A stretch of 64,000 nucleotides of DNA, from NCBI RefSeq assembly GCF_022317005.1, contig NZ_CP081006.1, forward strand, positions 3,472,001 to 3,536,000, given 5' to 3'. The DNA comes from Mycobacterium sp. IDR2000157661 (lineage in GTDB: Bacteria; Actinomycetota; Actinomycetes; Mycobacteriales; Mycobacteriaceae). Below the pieces are notes generated by a model, which saw only the letters and a program-made list of their open reading frames with translations, ran no database searches and was not told the origin of the DNA. The number at the start of each line of letters is the position of its first letter. Within the stretch, counting starts at the first letter, position 1. Positions 26,914 through 36,328 of this stretch are shown piece by piece. The translations under genes and the position numbers were made by a program.

Positions 26914-26968
26914 GGCCACAAGTATGTCTCGCTCGCGGAACAGCGACCACACGCAGTACGTTGTTAGC

Positions 26969-27379
<411 letters not shown>

Positions 27380-27392
27380 CCCCGCCGGGAAC

Positions 27393-28877
27393 TCAGCGTT
27401 CCTTGCGCACCGCCTTGTCGAGCTTGCGCAGGGCATCGTCCAGTTGGTCGCGGGAGCGCTGTGCCAGATCGTCCTCCATCTGGTACAGCAGGCCGTAGGT
27501 GAAGGTGTCCTCGCCCGCGGCGTGCGCTACCTCCGCCTGCTGGCTCAGATGCGTGCGGCTGACGACGCTGTCTTGGTGGTCACCGAGCAGCGACTGGATG
27601 GTCTTGGCTCGTTCCGACACCTTGGCCTTGCCGGTTGCCGCCGCGGTGTAGCGAAGCCGTTTGGCCCCCTTGCGGATTCGGTGCAGGGCCTCGTCCTTGT
27701 CGTCGTCGGCGCCGGCCGCGGCCGCGGCCTTGGCGGCCTTGCGGACACGCTTGTACGCCGAATCGATGCCGGCCGGCGCCCGCTCCTCCTCGCCGGGTTG
27801 GGTCGGCGCCGGCTCGGCTGCGACAAGACCTTCCAGTGCGTCCAGCAGCCGGAAGTAGCGCTCCGACCGCATCGCGATCAGCGAGCGCCTCAGGCCGGAG
27901 GCATACCGGCGTTTCGCGCCGTCGACCAGTCGCTCGCGCACGGGTCCACGGATCAGCTCTGCGGGCAATCCCTCGAGTGCGCGTTCGTAGCGTTCGGCGA
28001 GCACTTCCGCGTCGCGGGCCACACCGAGGATTGCCGCGAGTTGCCGTAGCTCGTCGAGGATCCAGGCATCGCCGGAGATGCCGAAAGTGTCGCGCGCCGA
28101 CTGCAGCAGGCTGCGGATCTTGCGCGTCGTCACCCGCATCTGGTGCACCGAATCCCACACGTCGGCCCGCACCGCGCGATCCCACTCGATCAGCGCATCG
28201 ACCTGCTCGGCCACCGCGCGGTGGATGGGATCAAGCGGCTCGGGGGCCTCGTCCGGTACCGGCGTGTCGCCCAGTACCCGGGCCAGCTTCGATCCACTGG
28301 AGGCCGGGACGGCGCCGGCATCCAGCAGCCGGTTCGACAGCCGGTCCAGGAGATCGGGGTCCACGCCCTCGGTCAACTCGAGTTCCCACTCGCGCCACGT
28401 CTGCTCGGAACTCTGCGCGTCGGCCCGGGCCGTCACCTGGTCGTCACAGAACTCGGCGATGGCAGTGCCCTCGGCGCCGCAGAGCATCTCGACGGTCCGG
28501 TCGGTCACGATGCGCGCGACGGGCGACAGCGGGCGATCGCGCACGATGGCCAGCACGATGTCGCGCAAGTCGTCGGGCACCTCGCCACCCTCGCCGAGCG
28601 GCAGTCGCACTTCGGTGCGCGCGTCGGGTTCTGCGGGCAGCTTGAGATGCCAGCCCTCGTCGGGCCCTCCGGTACGACGGCGCAGCGTGATCCGGTGGGC
28701 GGCCAGGTCGTGCTCGGGGGTGTCGAAGTACACCGCCTCGAGTCGGTAGGACGGGGACCGCTCGACCCGCGACACCGACGACAGACCCTCGAACGACGGC
28801 GACACGGTCGATTCCACGACGTCGAACTTGCGCTCGACCTCCAGGTGACGTGACTTCTGATCATTCGGTTTGCCCAT
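27393..28877 (-). CDS. CYTH and CHAD domain protein
   Basis: A 494-residue protein. Residues ~12-200 are CYTH (triphosphate tunnel fold), with the N-terminal ExExK signature in HLEVERKFDV and further charged strands (YFDTPEHDLAAHRITLRRRTGG). Residues ~220-494 are CHAD, a helical domain rich in His/Arg/Lys with VHQMRVTTRKIRSLLQSARD and LHRIRKGAKRLRYTAAA, known to bind polyphosphate. The fusion suggests a role in polyphosphate or triphosphate metabolism. It corresponds to Rv2226 by position and length. Convergent with rnpB. Confidence 0.93.
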   Translation of the reverse strand: MGKPNDQKSRHLEVERKFDVVESTVSPSFEGLSSVSRVERSPSYRLEAVYFDTPEHDLAAHRITLRRRTGGPDEGWHLKLPAEPDARTEVRLPLGEGGEVPDDLRDIVLAIVRDRPLSPVARIVTDRTVEMLCGAEGTAIAEFCDDQVTARADAQSSEQTWREWELELTEGVDPDLLDRLSNRLLDAGAVPASSGSKLARVLGDTPVPDEAPEPLDPIHRAVAEQVDALIEWDRAVRADVWDSVHQMRVTTRKIRSLLQSARDTFGISGDAWILDELRQLAAILGVARDAEVLAERYERALEGLPAELIRGPVRERLVDGAKRRYASGLRRSLIAMRSERYFRLLDALEGLVAAEPAPTQPGEEERAPAGIDSAYKRVRKAAKAAAAAGADDDKDEALHRIRKGAKRLRYTAAATGKAKVSERAKTIQSLLGDHQDSVVSRTHLSQQAEVAHAAGEDTFTYGLLYQMEDDLAQRSRDQLDDALRKLDKAVRKER

Positions 28878-28941
28878 GATGCGAGATAGATTGCCACATG
28901 CAGGTGAACACGATGGAGTGCGGCGACGTTAGAGTCCACGT

Positions 28942-29721
28942 GTGACCGATTACCAAACGCTGACGTTCGAGCAGTCCGGCCCCATCGCCCGCATCACGCT
29001 CAACCGGCCCGACGCGGCAAACGGCATGAATGACACCATGACCCGCGAACTGGCCGCCGCCGCCAAGCGTTGCGACACCGATGCCACCAAGGTGGTCGTG
29101 CTCACCGGCGCCGGTCGCTTCTTCTGCGCCGGAGGCGATCTCAAGTCCTTCGCGTCGGCACCCGACCGAGGCGCCCACATCAAAGGCGTCGCCGACGATC
29201 TGCACCGGGCGATCTCGACCTTCGCCCGGATGAACGCGGTCGTGGTCACCGCCGTCAACGGCACCGCCGCCGGAGCCGGTTTCTCGCTCGCGGTGACCGG
29301 CGATCTGGTGCTCGCCGCCGAGTCCGCGTCGTTCACGATGGCCTACACCCGCGTGGGGCTGAGCCCCGACGGCAGTTCCTCGTACTACCTGCCGCGGCTG
29401 ATCGGCATCGCCAAGACCAAGGAACTGATGCTGACCAACCGCACGCTGTCGGCGCAGGAGGCCTCACAGTGGGGACTGGTCACCGAGGTGGTGCCCGACA
29501 CCGAACTGGCCGAGCGCGCCGGTGCGCTGGCCGACCAAATGGCCGCCACCGCAGCAGGTTCCAACGGCGGGGTGAAGAACCTGCTGCTCGCGACGTTCAA
29601 CAACGGCCTCGAGGAACAGCTCGAGCTGGAGGGCCGGCTCATCGCCGAACGCGCCCGGTCCGCCGACGGCCGCGAGGGTGTGGACGCCTTCATGGCCAAA
29701 CGCAGGCCGCAGTTCGCGTAG
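28942..29721 (+). CDS. Enoyl-CoA hydratase/isomerase family protein
   Basis: A 259-residue crotonase-fold protein starting with GTG (MTDYQTLTFEQSGPIARITLNRPDAANGMN). The oxyanion-hole residues lie in FCAGGDLKSFA and NGTAAGAGFSLAVTGDLVLAAESASF. The position of the second catalytic Glu is occupied by Pro-Asp (LSPDGSSSYYLPRLIG), so it may be an isomerase-type or non-hydratase member. From memory this gene is absent between panB and Rv2226 in M. tuberculosis. It is convergent with panB with only 8 bp between. Confidence 0.9.
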   Translation: MTDYQTLTFEQSGPIARITLNRPDAANGMNDTMTRELAAAAKRCDTDATKVVVLTGAGRFFCAGGDLKSFASAPDRGAHIKGVADDLHRAISTFARMNAVVVTAVNGTAAGAGFSLAVTGDLVLAAESASFTMAYTRVGLSPDGSSSYYLPRLIGIAKTKELMLTNRTLSAQEASQWGLVTEVVPDTELAERAGALADQMAATAAGSNGGVKNLLLATFNNGLEEQLELEGRLIAERARSADGREGVDAFMAKRRPQFA

Positions 29722-29729
29722 CACGATCC

Positions 29730-30566
29730 CTAGAACGAGTGCTCGTCGGCGGGGAACGTGCCGCTGGCCACTTCGTCGGCGTATTGCACGGCGGCACGGC
29801 GCAGCTCGTCACCGACAGCGCCGAACCGCTTGACGAACTTGGCGGTCTTGCCACTGGTCATGCCCGCCATGTCCTGCCACACCAGCACCTGCGCGTCGCA
29901 GTTGGGGCCCGCGCCGATCCCGACGGTGGGAATCGTCAGCTTCCCGGTGATCTGGGTGGCCAGCTCGGCGGGCACCATCTCCATCACGACGGCGAATGCG
30001 CCCGCCTCGGCGACAGCGATGGCGTCGTGGATGGTCTGCTCGGCCCCGTCGCCGCGGCCCTGGACGCGGAAGCCGCCGAGCCCGTTGACGCTCTGCGGGG
30101 TGAACCCGATGTGCGCCATGACCGGGATGCCTGCGGCCGACAGCGTGGCGATCTGCTCGGCCACCCGCTCGCCGCCCTCGAGCTTCACCGCGTGCGCACC
30201 GGTCTCCTTCAGGAACCGGGTTGCGCTGGCGAGCGCCTGCTGCGGACCGGCCTCGTAGCTGCCGAACGGCATGTCGGCTACCACCAGCGCATGCGGCGCG
30301 CCGCGGACCACGCCGCGCACGAGCGGGATGAGCTCGTCGACGGTGACCGGCACGGTGGTGTCGTAGCCGTAGACGACGTTGGCCGCCGAGTCGCCGACCA
30401 GGAGGACGGGAATGCCTGCGTCGTCGAAGACGCGGGCGGTGGAGTAGTCGTAGGCCGTCAACATGGCCCACTTGTGGCCCTCGGCCTTCCACTTCTGCAG
30501 ATGAAGGGTGCGTGTTCGGATGCGCGGTTTGACCTCGGCAGCACCGTAGACGGTCTGCTCAGACAT
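29730..30566 (-). CDS. panB: 3-Methyl-2-oxobutanoate hydroxymethyltransferase PanB
   Basis: PanB makes ketopantoate from alpha-ketoisovalerate and methylene-tetrahydrofolate, the first step of pantothenate (CoA) synthesis. The ATG start ([21 protein letters not shown]) gives 278 residues. Conserved motifs include [47 protein letters not shown] and [20 protein letters not shown]. The frame stays open far upstream, but that part shadows the opposite-strand acyltransferase gene. Confidence 0.97.
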   Translation of the reverse strand: MSEQTVYGAAEVKPRIRTRTLHLQKWKAEGHKWAMLTAYDYSTARVFDDAGIPVLLVGDSAANVVYGYDTTVPVTVDELIPLVRGVVRGAPHALVVADMPFGSYEAGPQQALASATRFLKETGAHAVKLEGGERVAEQIATLSAAGIPVMAHIGFTPQSVNGLGGFRVQGRGDGAEQTIHDAIAVAEAGAFAVVMEMVPAELATQITGKLTIPTVGIGAGPNCDAQVLVWQDMAGMTSGKTAKFVKRFGAVGDELRRAAVQYADEVASGTFPADEHSF

Positions 30567-30728
30567 CGCTGTCTCCCACAGGGGTGAGTCGGGTCGAATC
30601 CTCGAGGCCGTCGAAGGTCCCCGGGTTTCGTCTGACGTTGTCCAGTCTGCCACTGCAGGCCGAGGAAGTGGAAAGCCGTGTTGAGTGGATTTGCTCACAC
30701 CCGTGTCGGGCAGGCATAGCATCGCGGC

Positions 30729-32120
30729 ATGCAACGGCTCAGCGGACTCGACGCCAGCTTCCTGTACCTCGAAACCGCACAGCAGCCGTTGCACGTGTGC
30801 TCGATCCTCGAACTCGACACGTCCACCATGCCGGGGGGCTACACCTTCGACCGGTTCCGCGACGCGCTCGACCAGCGGATCAAGGCGATGCCGGAGTTCC
30901 GCGAGAAGCTCGCCGACAACCGCTTCAACCTCGACCATCCGGTCTGGGTGGACGACAAGGACTTCGACCTCGACCGCCATCTGCACCGCATCGGGCTGCC
31001 CACCCCGGGCGGCCGCAAGGAACTCGCCGAGATTTGCGGGCACATCGCGTCGCTGCCGCTGGACCGGACCCGCCCGCTGTGGGAGAAGTGGGTGATCGAG
31101 AACGTGTCGGGCACCGACCCGAAGGACGGCGGCTGCATCGTGGTGATGACCAAGGTGCACCACGCCGGTGTCGACGGGGTGACAGGCGCCAGCATGATGT
31201 CGCAGCTGTGCAGCACCGAACCCGACGCGCCGCCGCCGGATCCGGTCGACGGGGTGGGCGAGGCGAACGCGCTCGAGATCGCGGTGACGGGCGCGGTCAG
31301 GTTCGCGACCCGGCCGCTCAAGCTCGTCAACGCGCTGCCGGTGACGCTGTCCTCGGTGGTCGACACCGTGCGCCGCGCGCGCAGCGGGCTGGCGATGACA
31401 CCGCCGTTCGCGGCGCCCAAGACGGCGTTCAACGCCAACGTCACCGCGCACCGCAACGTCGCGTTCGCCCAGCTCGACCTCGAGGACGTCAAGACCGTCA
31501 AAAACCACTTCGGAGTCAAGGTCAACGACGTCGTCCTGGCCCTGGTGGCCGGCGTGTTGCGCAAGTTTCTCGACGACCGGGGAGAACTGCCGAAGAATTC
31601 CCTGGTCGCGATGGTGCCGGTGTCGGTGCACGACAGGTCCGACCGGCCGGGCCGCAACCAGGTGTCGGGCATGTTCGCCCGCCTCGAGACGCACATCAAG
31701 GACCCGGCGCAGCGCCTGAAGTCCATCGCCGAAACCAATTCGGTTGCCAAACAACACAGTTCGGCCATCGGCGCGACACTGCTGCAGGACTGGACGCAGT
31801 TCGCGGCGCCCGCGGTCTTCGGGGTGGCGATGCGCGTCTACGCCGCGAGCAACTTGAGCGGCGCCCGTCCCGTGCACAACCTCGTCGTCTCGAACGTGCC
31901 CGGCCCGCAGATGCCGTTGTACTACGTAGGCTGCGAGACCAAGGCGATGTACCCGCTGGGCCCGATCTTCCACGGCTCGGGACTCAACATCACCGTCATG
32001 TCGCTGAACGGCAAGCTCGACGTCGGCATCGTTTCTTGCCCGGAGTTGGTGCCCGACCTGTGGGACATGGCAGACGACTTCGCGGTGGCCCTCGACGAGC
32101 TGCTGGCCGCCACGCGATAG
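30729..32120 (+). CDS. Wax ester synthase / diacylglycerol acyltransferase (WS/DGAT)
   Basis: A 463-residue bacterial WS/DGAT enzyme that joins acyl-CoA to diacylglycerol or a long-chain alcohol, forming storage lipid. The catalytic motif HHxxxDG is HHAGVDG (His144, His145, Asp149). Other family marks are the N-terminus [39 protein letters not shown] and the C-terminal [18 protein letters not shown]. Mycobacteria carry many such paralogues (tgs). It is divergent from panB by 162 bp. Which acceptor it uses cannot be told from sequence. Confidence 0.94.
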   Translation: MQRLSGLDASFLYLETAQQPLHVCSILELDTSTMPGGYTFDRFRDALDQRIKAMPEFREKLADNRFNLDHPVWVDDKDFDLDRHLHRIGLPTPGGRKELAEICGHIASLPLDRTRPLWEKWVIENVSGTDPKDGGCIVVMTKVHHAGVDGVTGASMMSQLCSTEPDAPPPDPVDGVGEANALEIAVTGAVRFATRPLKLVNALPVTLSSVVDTVRRARSGLAMTPPFAAPKTAFNANVTAHRNVAFAQLDLEDVKTVKNHFGVKVNDVVLALVAGVLRKFLDDRGELPKNSLVAMVPVSVHDRSDRPGRNQVSGMFARLETHIKDPAQRLKSIAETNSVAKQHSSAIGATLLQDWTQFAAPAVFGVAMRVYAASNLSGARPVHNLVVSNVPGPQMPLYYVGCETKAMYPLGPIFHGSGLNITVMSLNGKLDVGIVSCPELVPDLWDMADDFAVALDELLAATR

Positions 32121-32165
32121 CCGCCTAGCCAGCACCGATGCCTGTTCATGGCAGCATGTGGAGCC

Positions 32166-33677
32166 ATGAACCGCATGATCGGCGTCCTGGCGCCCACGGT
32201 GCTTGTTCTCGTCGCCGGTTGCAGCAACCTGGTGGAGGGGCGCGCCATGGTCGCGGTGCCTCCGCCGGGCACTCCGATCGAGTGGAGCGAGTGCCAGACC
32301 GAGCCGAGCGACGAGGCCCGCGTCCCGGCCGGCGCCGAGTGCGGCATGCTGTCGGTGCCCGTCGACTACGACGACCCCGACGGTGAGGTCGCCCGGCTCG
32401 CGATGATCCGCTTTCCGGCCGCCGGCGACAAGATCGGCTCGTTGGTGATCAACCCCGGGGGGCCGGGTGAGTCCGGCGTGGAGGCCGCCGCCAGCCTCGT
32501 CAGTTCGCTGCCCGAGTCGGTGCGCCAGCGCTTCGACCTCGTGGGGTTCGACCCGCGCGGGGTCGCCAACTCCACGCCCGCGCTGTGGTGCAATTCCGAC
32601 GCCGACAACGACCGGCTGCGCGCGCTGCCTCAGGTGGACTACTCACCCGAGGGCGTCGCCGAGATCGAGGAGGAGACCAAGGCCTTCGTCCAGCGCTGCG
32701 AGGACAAGATGGGCGAGGAGTTCCTTGCCAACATCGGCACCGAGAACGTGGCCCGCGATCTCGACACCATTCGCGAGTCGCTCGGCGACGACAAGCTGAC
32801 CTACCTCGGTTATTCGTACGGCACGCGGATCGGCGCCGTCTACGCCGAGCAGTTCCCGGACAAGGTGCGCGCGATGGTGCTCGACGGCGCCGTCGACCCC
32901 AACGCCGATCCGACGGAGGCCAACGTCCGGCAGGCCGCCGCGTTCCAGACCGCGTTCAACGACTATGCCGCCGACTGCGCGAAGGACCCGTCGTGTCCGC
33001 TGGGCACCGATCCCGCGAAGGCCACCGAGGTCTACCACGATCTGGTCGACCCTCTGGTGGAGGAGCCGCTGGAGACGCAGGACCCGCGCGGGCTCAGCTA
33101 CTCCGACGCGCTCGTCGGCACGATCCTGCCGCTGTACTCGCCCAACCTGTGGCGTCATCTCACCCAGGCGCTCAACGAGATGCAGGCCGGCAGGGGTGAC
33201 ACCATGCTGGCGCTGGCCGACCTCTACATGGGTCGTGATGAGCAGGGCCACTACAACAACTCCACCGACGCCAGGGTGGCGATCAACTGTGTCGACAAAC
33301 CGGCGGTGACCGACCGGGCGGAAGCCGTCGAGGAGGACCGCCGGGTACGCGAAGCCGCACCGTTCATGAGCTACGGCGAATTCACCGGGCACGCGCCGCT
33401 GAGCACCTGCGCCTTCTGGCCGGTACCACCGACCAGCGAGCCGCACGAAATCCAGGTGAATGGACTGCCGCCGGTGCTCGTGGTGTCGACGACGAACGAC
33501 CCGGCCACACCCTATGAGGCCGGCGTGGAACTGGCCAAGCAGCTCGGCGGCGTGCTGGTGACCTACGACGGGACTCAGCACACCGTGGTGTTCCAAGGCG
33601 ACCAGTGCGTCGACGACATCGCCGCGCGTTACCTCGTCGACCTGACGCTCCCGCCGCCGGATAGCCGCTGTACGTGA
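32166..33677 (+). CDS. caeA: Secreted alpha/beta-hydrolase, Hip1/CaeA-type serine protease-esterase
   Basis: The ATG at 32166 gives 503 residues with a signal peptide ending in a lipobox-like LVAGC (Cys19), so it is probably a lipoprotein. The alpha/beta-hydrolase core follows, with oxyanion-type NPGGPGESG, nucleophile Ser217 in GYSYGT, and the TAP-like C-terminal domain with [11 protein letters not shown] and GTQHTVVF (catalytic Asp and His). M. tuberculosis Hip1/CaeA (Rv2224c) cleaves GroEL2 and affects the cell envelope. A paralogue follows directly. Confidence 0.92.
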   Translation: MNRMIGVLAPTVLVLVAGCSNLVEGRAMVAVPPPGTPIEWSECQTEPSDEARVPAGAECGMLSVPVDYDDPDGEVARLAMIRFPAAGDKIGSLVINPGGPGESGVEAAASLVSSLPESVRQRFDLVGFDPRGVANSTPALWCNSDADNDRLRALPQVDYSPEGVAEIEEETKAFVQRCEDKMGEEFLANIGTENVARDLDTIRESLGDDKLTYLGYSYGTRIGAVYAEQFPDKVRAMVLDGAVDPNADPTEANVRQAAAFQTAFNDYAADCAKDPSCPLGTDPAKATEVYHDLVDPLVEEPLETQDPRGLSYSDALVGTILPLYSPNLWRHLTQALNEMQAGRGDTMLALADLYMGRDEQGHYNNSTDARVAINCVDKPAVTDRAEAVEEDRRVREAAPFMSYGEFTGHAPLSTCAFWPVPPTSEPHEIQVNGLPPVLVVSTTNDPATPYEAGVELAKQLGGVLVTYDGTQHTVVFQGDQCVDDIAARYLVDLTLPPPDSRCT

Positions 33678-33740
33678 CCTGATCACAGCCTGGTCACCGT
33701 TGGATCCCGGCTACAGACGCCGGCGCGTCGGCGTGCAACC

Positions 33741-35225
33741 ATGGCTGCCATGTGGCGGGTGGGCAGTATCGTCGCGCTCGCGATCCTCGTAGCGTCGACG
33801 GTCGCGGGCCCGGCTGCGTCGGCGACGCCGGAGTGGGGTGATTGCGAGCGGTTCCTCGACACCGCCGATATCCCCACCGCGCAGTGCGGGATGGTGGCGG
33901 TACCGGTCGACTACACCAAACCCGAAGGCGCACAAGCGCAATTGGCTGTGATTCGAATCCCTGCGAGCGGCAACCGGATCGGTGTGCTCATGGTCAACCC
34001 CGGCGGACCCGGCGCGTCGGCGGTCGAGACCGTCGCGGGCATGGGCGCGGCACTGGCCGACACCGAAATCGGCCGCAGCTTCGACCTCGTCGGCGTGGAT
34101 CCGCGCGGCGTCGGGCATTCGACGCCCGAACTGCGGTGCCGCACCGACGCGGAGTTCGACGTATTCCGCCGCGAACCGCTGGCCGACTACAGCCCCGCCG
34201 GGGTCGCCCACATCGAGCGGCTGTACGGAGAATTCGTGCAGGCGTGCGTCGACCGGGTCGGCACCGAATTCCTGGCCGGCGTCGGCACCGCGACCGCGGT
34301 GCAGGACATGGACGTGGTGCGCGCCGCGCTGGGCGAGCACCGGATCAGCTACCTCGGGTTCTCCTACGGCTCCGAACTCGGCGCTGCCTACGCCGCACGG
34401 TATCCGGACCGGGTGCGCGCCATGGTCTTCGACGGCGCGATCGATCCGCGCCTCGACCCGATCGCCAGCCGGATCCGCCAGATGAGCGGCTTCCAGGCGG
34501 CGTTCGACGACTACGCCGCCGACTGCGCCCAGTCGCCGGGATGCCCGCTGGGCACCGACCCTTCGCAGTTCGTCGCCCGCTTCCACCAGTTGGTCAACCC
34601 GTTGGTGCAGCGGCCCGGCTACACGTCCGATCCGCGTGGGCTCAGCTATCAGGACGCCATCACCGGAACGGTGAACGGCCTGTACTCACAGCGCTATTGG
34701 ACGTATCTGACCAGCGGTCTGCTCGGCCTGCAGCGGGGCACCGACGCCGGCGACCTGTTGCTGCTGGCCGACGAGTACCAGGGCCGCAACGAGACGGGTC
34801 ACTACACCAACCAGCAGGACGCGTTCACCGCGATCGGATGCGTCGACGCGCCGTTCCCCACCGACTCGGCCACCTGGGTCGAGGCCGATCGGCGGGTACG
34901 CGAAGTGGCGCCGTTCCTGTCCTATGGCGGATTCACCGGCTTCGCGCCGCGCGACGTGTGCGCGATGTGGCCTGTCCCGCCGACTTCGGAACCGGGCCCG
35001 GCGTCGTCGCCGGGCCCCGGCAAGGTGATCGTGGTGTCTACCACCGGGGACCCGGCCACGCCGTACCAAGCCGGTGTCGACCTGGCCCGGCAGATGTCTG
35101 CGCCGCTGATCACCTTCGAAGGCACCCAGCACACCGTCGTCTTCAACGGTGACGCCTGCGTGGACACCGCGGTGGTGAATTACCTCGTCGACTCGGTGGT
35201 CCCGCCCGACGGCCTGCGGTGCTGA
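33741..35225 (+). CDS. Secreted alpha/beta-hydrolase, paralogue of Hip1
   Basis: A 494-residue protein with a cleavable signal (VGSIVALAILVASTVAGPAASA) and no lipobox, unlike its neighbour. The order of motifs is the same: NPGGPGASAVET, nucleophile Ser208 in GFSYGS, STTGDPATPYQAG and GTQHTVVF. It lies 63 bp after the Hip1-like gene and clearly arose by tandem duplication; the M. tuberculosis pair is Rv2224c/Rv2223c. A second ATG at 33750 is possible. The different anchoring suggests that one copy stays at the membrane while the other is released. Confidence 0.92.
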   Translation: MAAMWRVGSIVALAILVASTVAGPAASATPEWGDCERFLDTADIPTAQCGMVAVPVDYTKPEGAQAQLAVIRIPASGNRIGVLMVNPGGPGASAVETVAGMGAALADTEIGRSFDLVGVDPRGVGHSTPELRCRTDAEFDVFRREPLADYSPAGVAHIERLYGEFVQACVDRVGTEFLAGVGTATAVQDMDVVRAALGEHRISYLGFSYGSELGAAYAARYPDRVRAMVFDGAIDPRLDPIASRIRQMSGFQAAFDDYAADCAQSPGCPLGTDPSQFVARFHQLVNPLVQRPGYTSDPRGLSYQDAITGTVNGLYSQRYWTYLTSGLLGLQRGTDAGDLLLLADEYQGRNETGHYTNQQDAFTAIGCVDAPFPTDSATWVEADRRVREVAPFLSYGGFTGFAPRDVCAMWPVPPTSEPGPASSPGPGKVIVVSTTGDPATPYQAGVDLARQMSAPLITFEGTQHTVVFNGDACVDTAVVNYLVDSVVPPDGLRC

Positions 35226-35237
35226 AGCGTCACGTTT

Positions 35238-36074
35238 CTACGGGATGTCCCAGTGCCCCGCCGTCCCTTCGAAGAACGGGTTCTCGAAGCCCTGGACCGT
35301 CGGCAGCTTCCTGAGCTCGTCGGGCGCGATCCCGAAGAACGGGTTGGGAACTCCGTTGATCACTTCCTCGGTCGTCAGCTGCTCAGGCCGTAGTTGCTCG
35401 GACGGCAGGCCGAAGAAATCGTCGACCTCCGGCAGGCCGGGCCACGCGTCAGGCACGCCCCACTCCGGGATCTCCCAGTGGCCGGGCGCCTCGTCGAAGA
35501 ACGGGTTCTCGAAGCCCTGGACGGTGCGCATCTTCATGAGCTGCCCGGGCGGGATGCCGTAGAAGGGGTTCGGGATCCCGTTGATGAAGGCCGCGTTCTT
35601 CAGCTGCCCGGGCGGGATCTTCGCGCCGCCCAGCTTGAAGTAGTCGTCGACCTCCGGCACGTCCGGCAGGAGGTCCGGCAAGTCGATCTCCAGTGGCGGC
35701 GGCACCTGCCCCGGCGGCACGTTGCCGAGCGGTCCGGGCGGCACGTTCGCGGGCGGTCCGGGTGGAACGTTCGCGGGCGGTCCGGGTGGAACGTTGGCCG
35801 GCGGTCCCGGTGGCACGTTCGCGGGCGGTCCCGGTGGCACGTTCGCGGGCGGTCCGGGTGGCACCTGCCCCGGGGGCAGCTTGAGGTCCGGCCCACGCGG
35901 TACGTCGACCTTCGGGGCCTCGGCATTCGGCCCCGGGGGCCCCGGAACCGGAGGCACGGGCGGGGTGGGGAACTTCGGGTCGGCCTGCACGGCGCCGGCT
36001 CCGAGGCCGAGCGCGGTGGCGCCACTCAGCGCCCCGGCCACACCTGCTGCGACTGCCGCTTTCTTCAAATTCAT
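35238..36074 (-). CDS. Secreted proline-rich repeat protein
   Basis: A 278-residue protein with signal peptide MNLKKAAVAAGVAGALSG... ending near VQADP. The region ~50-125 is rich in Pro/Gly and holds five tandem PPGPPANV octapeptides. The C-terminal half has two ~65-residue modules, EVDDYFKLGG...FENPFFDEAPGHWEIP and EVDDFFGLPS...FENPFFEGTAGHWDIP, sharing NG(I/V)PNPF(Y/F)GI and TVQGFENPFF. No known domain is recognised; the plan suggests an envelope protein with a wall-spanning proline stalk and two binding modules. Convergent with the Hip1 paralogue (12 bp). Confidence 0.85.
   Translation of the reverse strand: MNLKKAAVAAGVAGALSGATALGLGAGAVQADPKFPTPPVPPVPGPPGPNAEAPKVDVPRGPDLKLPPGQVPPGPPANVPPGPPANVPPGPPANVPPGPPANVPPGPPANVPPGPLGNVPPGQVPPPLEIDLPDLLPDVPEVDDYFKLGGAKIPPGQLKNAAFINGIPNPFYGIPPGQLMKMRTVQGFENPFFDEAPGHWEIPEWGVPDAWPGLPEVDDFFGLPSEQLRPEQLTTEEVINGVPNPFFGIAPDELRKLPTVQGFENPFFEGTAGHWDIP
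35728..35868 (-). repeat. 24-bp tandem repeats encoding PPGPPANV
   Basis: About five tandem 24-bp units, nearly identical, coding for the octapeptide PPGPPANV, with flanking degenerate copies (PPGPLGNV, PPGQVP). The unit is a multiple of three, so slippage would change the stalk length without loss of frame. Confidence 0.88.
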
Positions 36075-36290
36075 GAATCGCTCCTTGCCTCGCGTCGTCC
36101 GGCCCGCGATCTCGTCGTGCGCGCTTCAGACGTGTGGGTTCTGGTCGGCCCGAGCGTCCTGAGGACGGCCCCGGCCGCAAGCGACCCCCCGATTGAGGCG
36201 ATAGATACCCCGCGGGGCCGACACACCAAACCTCATCCGGCGGAAATCGCGGCCATGCGTAACTCCGCGCGCTGAACTATGGCGACGCAC

Positions 36291-36306
36291 GTAACACAGA
36301 TTTAAC
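36291..36306 (+). promoter_or_regulatory. Candidate GlnR box upstream of glnA2
   Basis: The sequence GTAAC-ACAGAT-TTAAC lies 22 bp before the glnA2 ATG and resembles the actinobacterial GlnR pattern gTnAC-n6-GnAAC in all but one position of the second half. A site so close to the start would sit at or below the promoter and could repress. Motif-level evidence only. Confidence 0.35.
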
Positions 36307-36328
36307 AGCCGCTGCCTACGCTGCGGAT

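Noticed and set aside
29730..32135. panB as an 801-residue protein with a long N-terminal extension
   Set aside because: The extension is antisense to the acyltransferase gene; the ATG at 30566 gives the normal 278-residue PanB.
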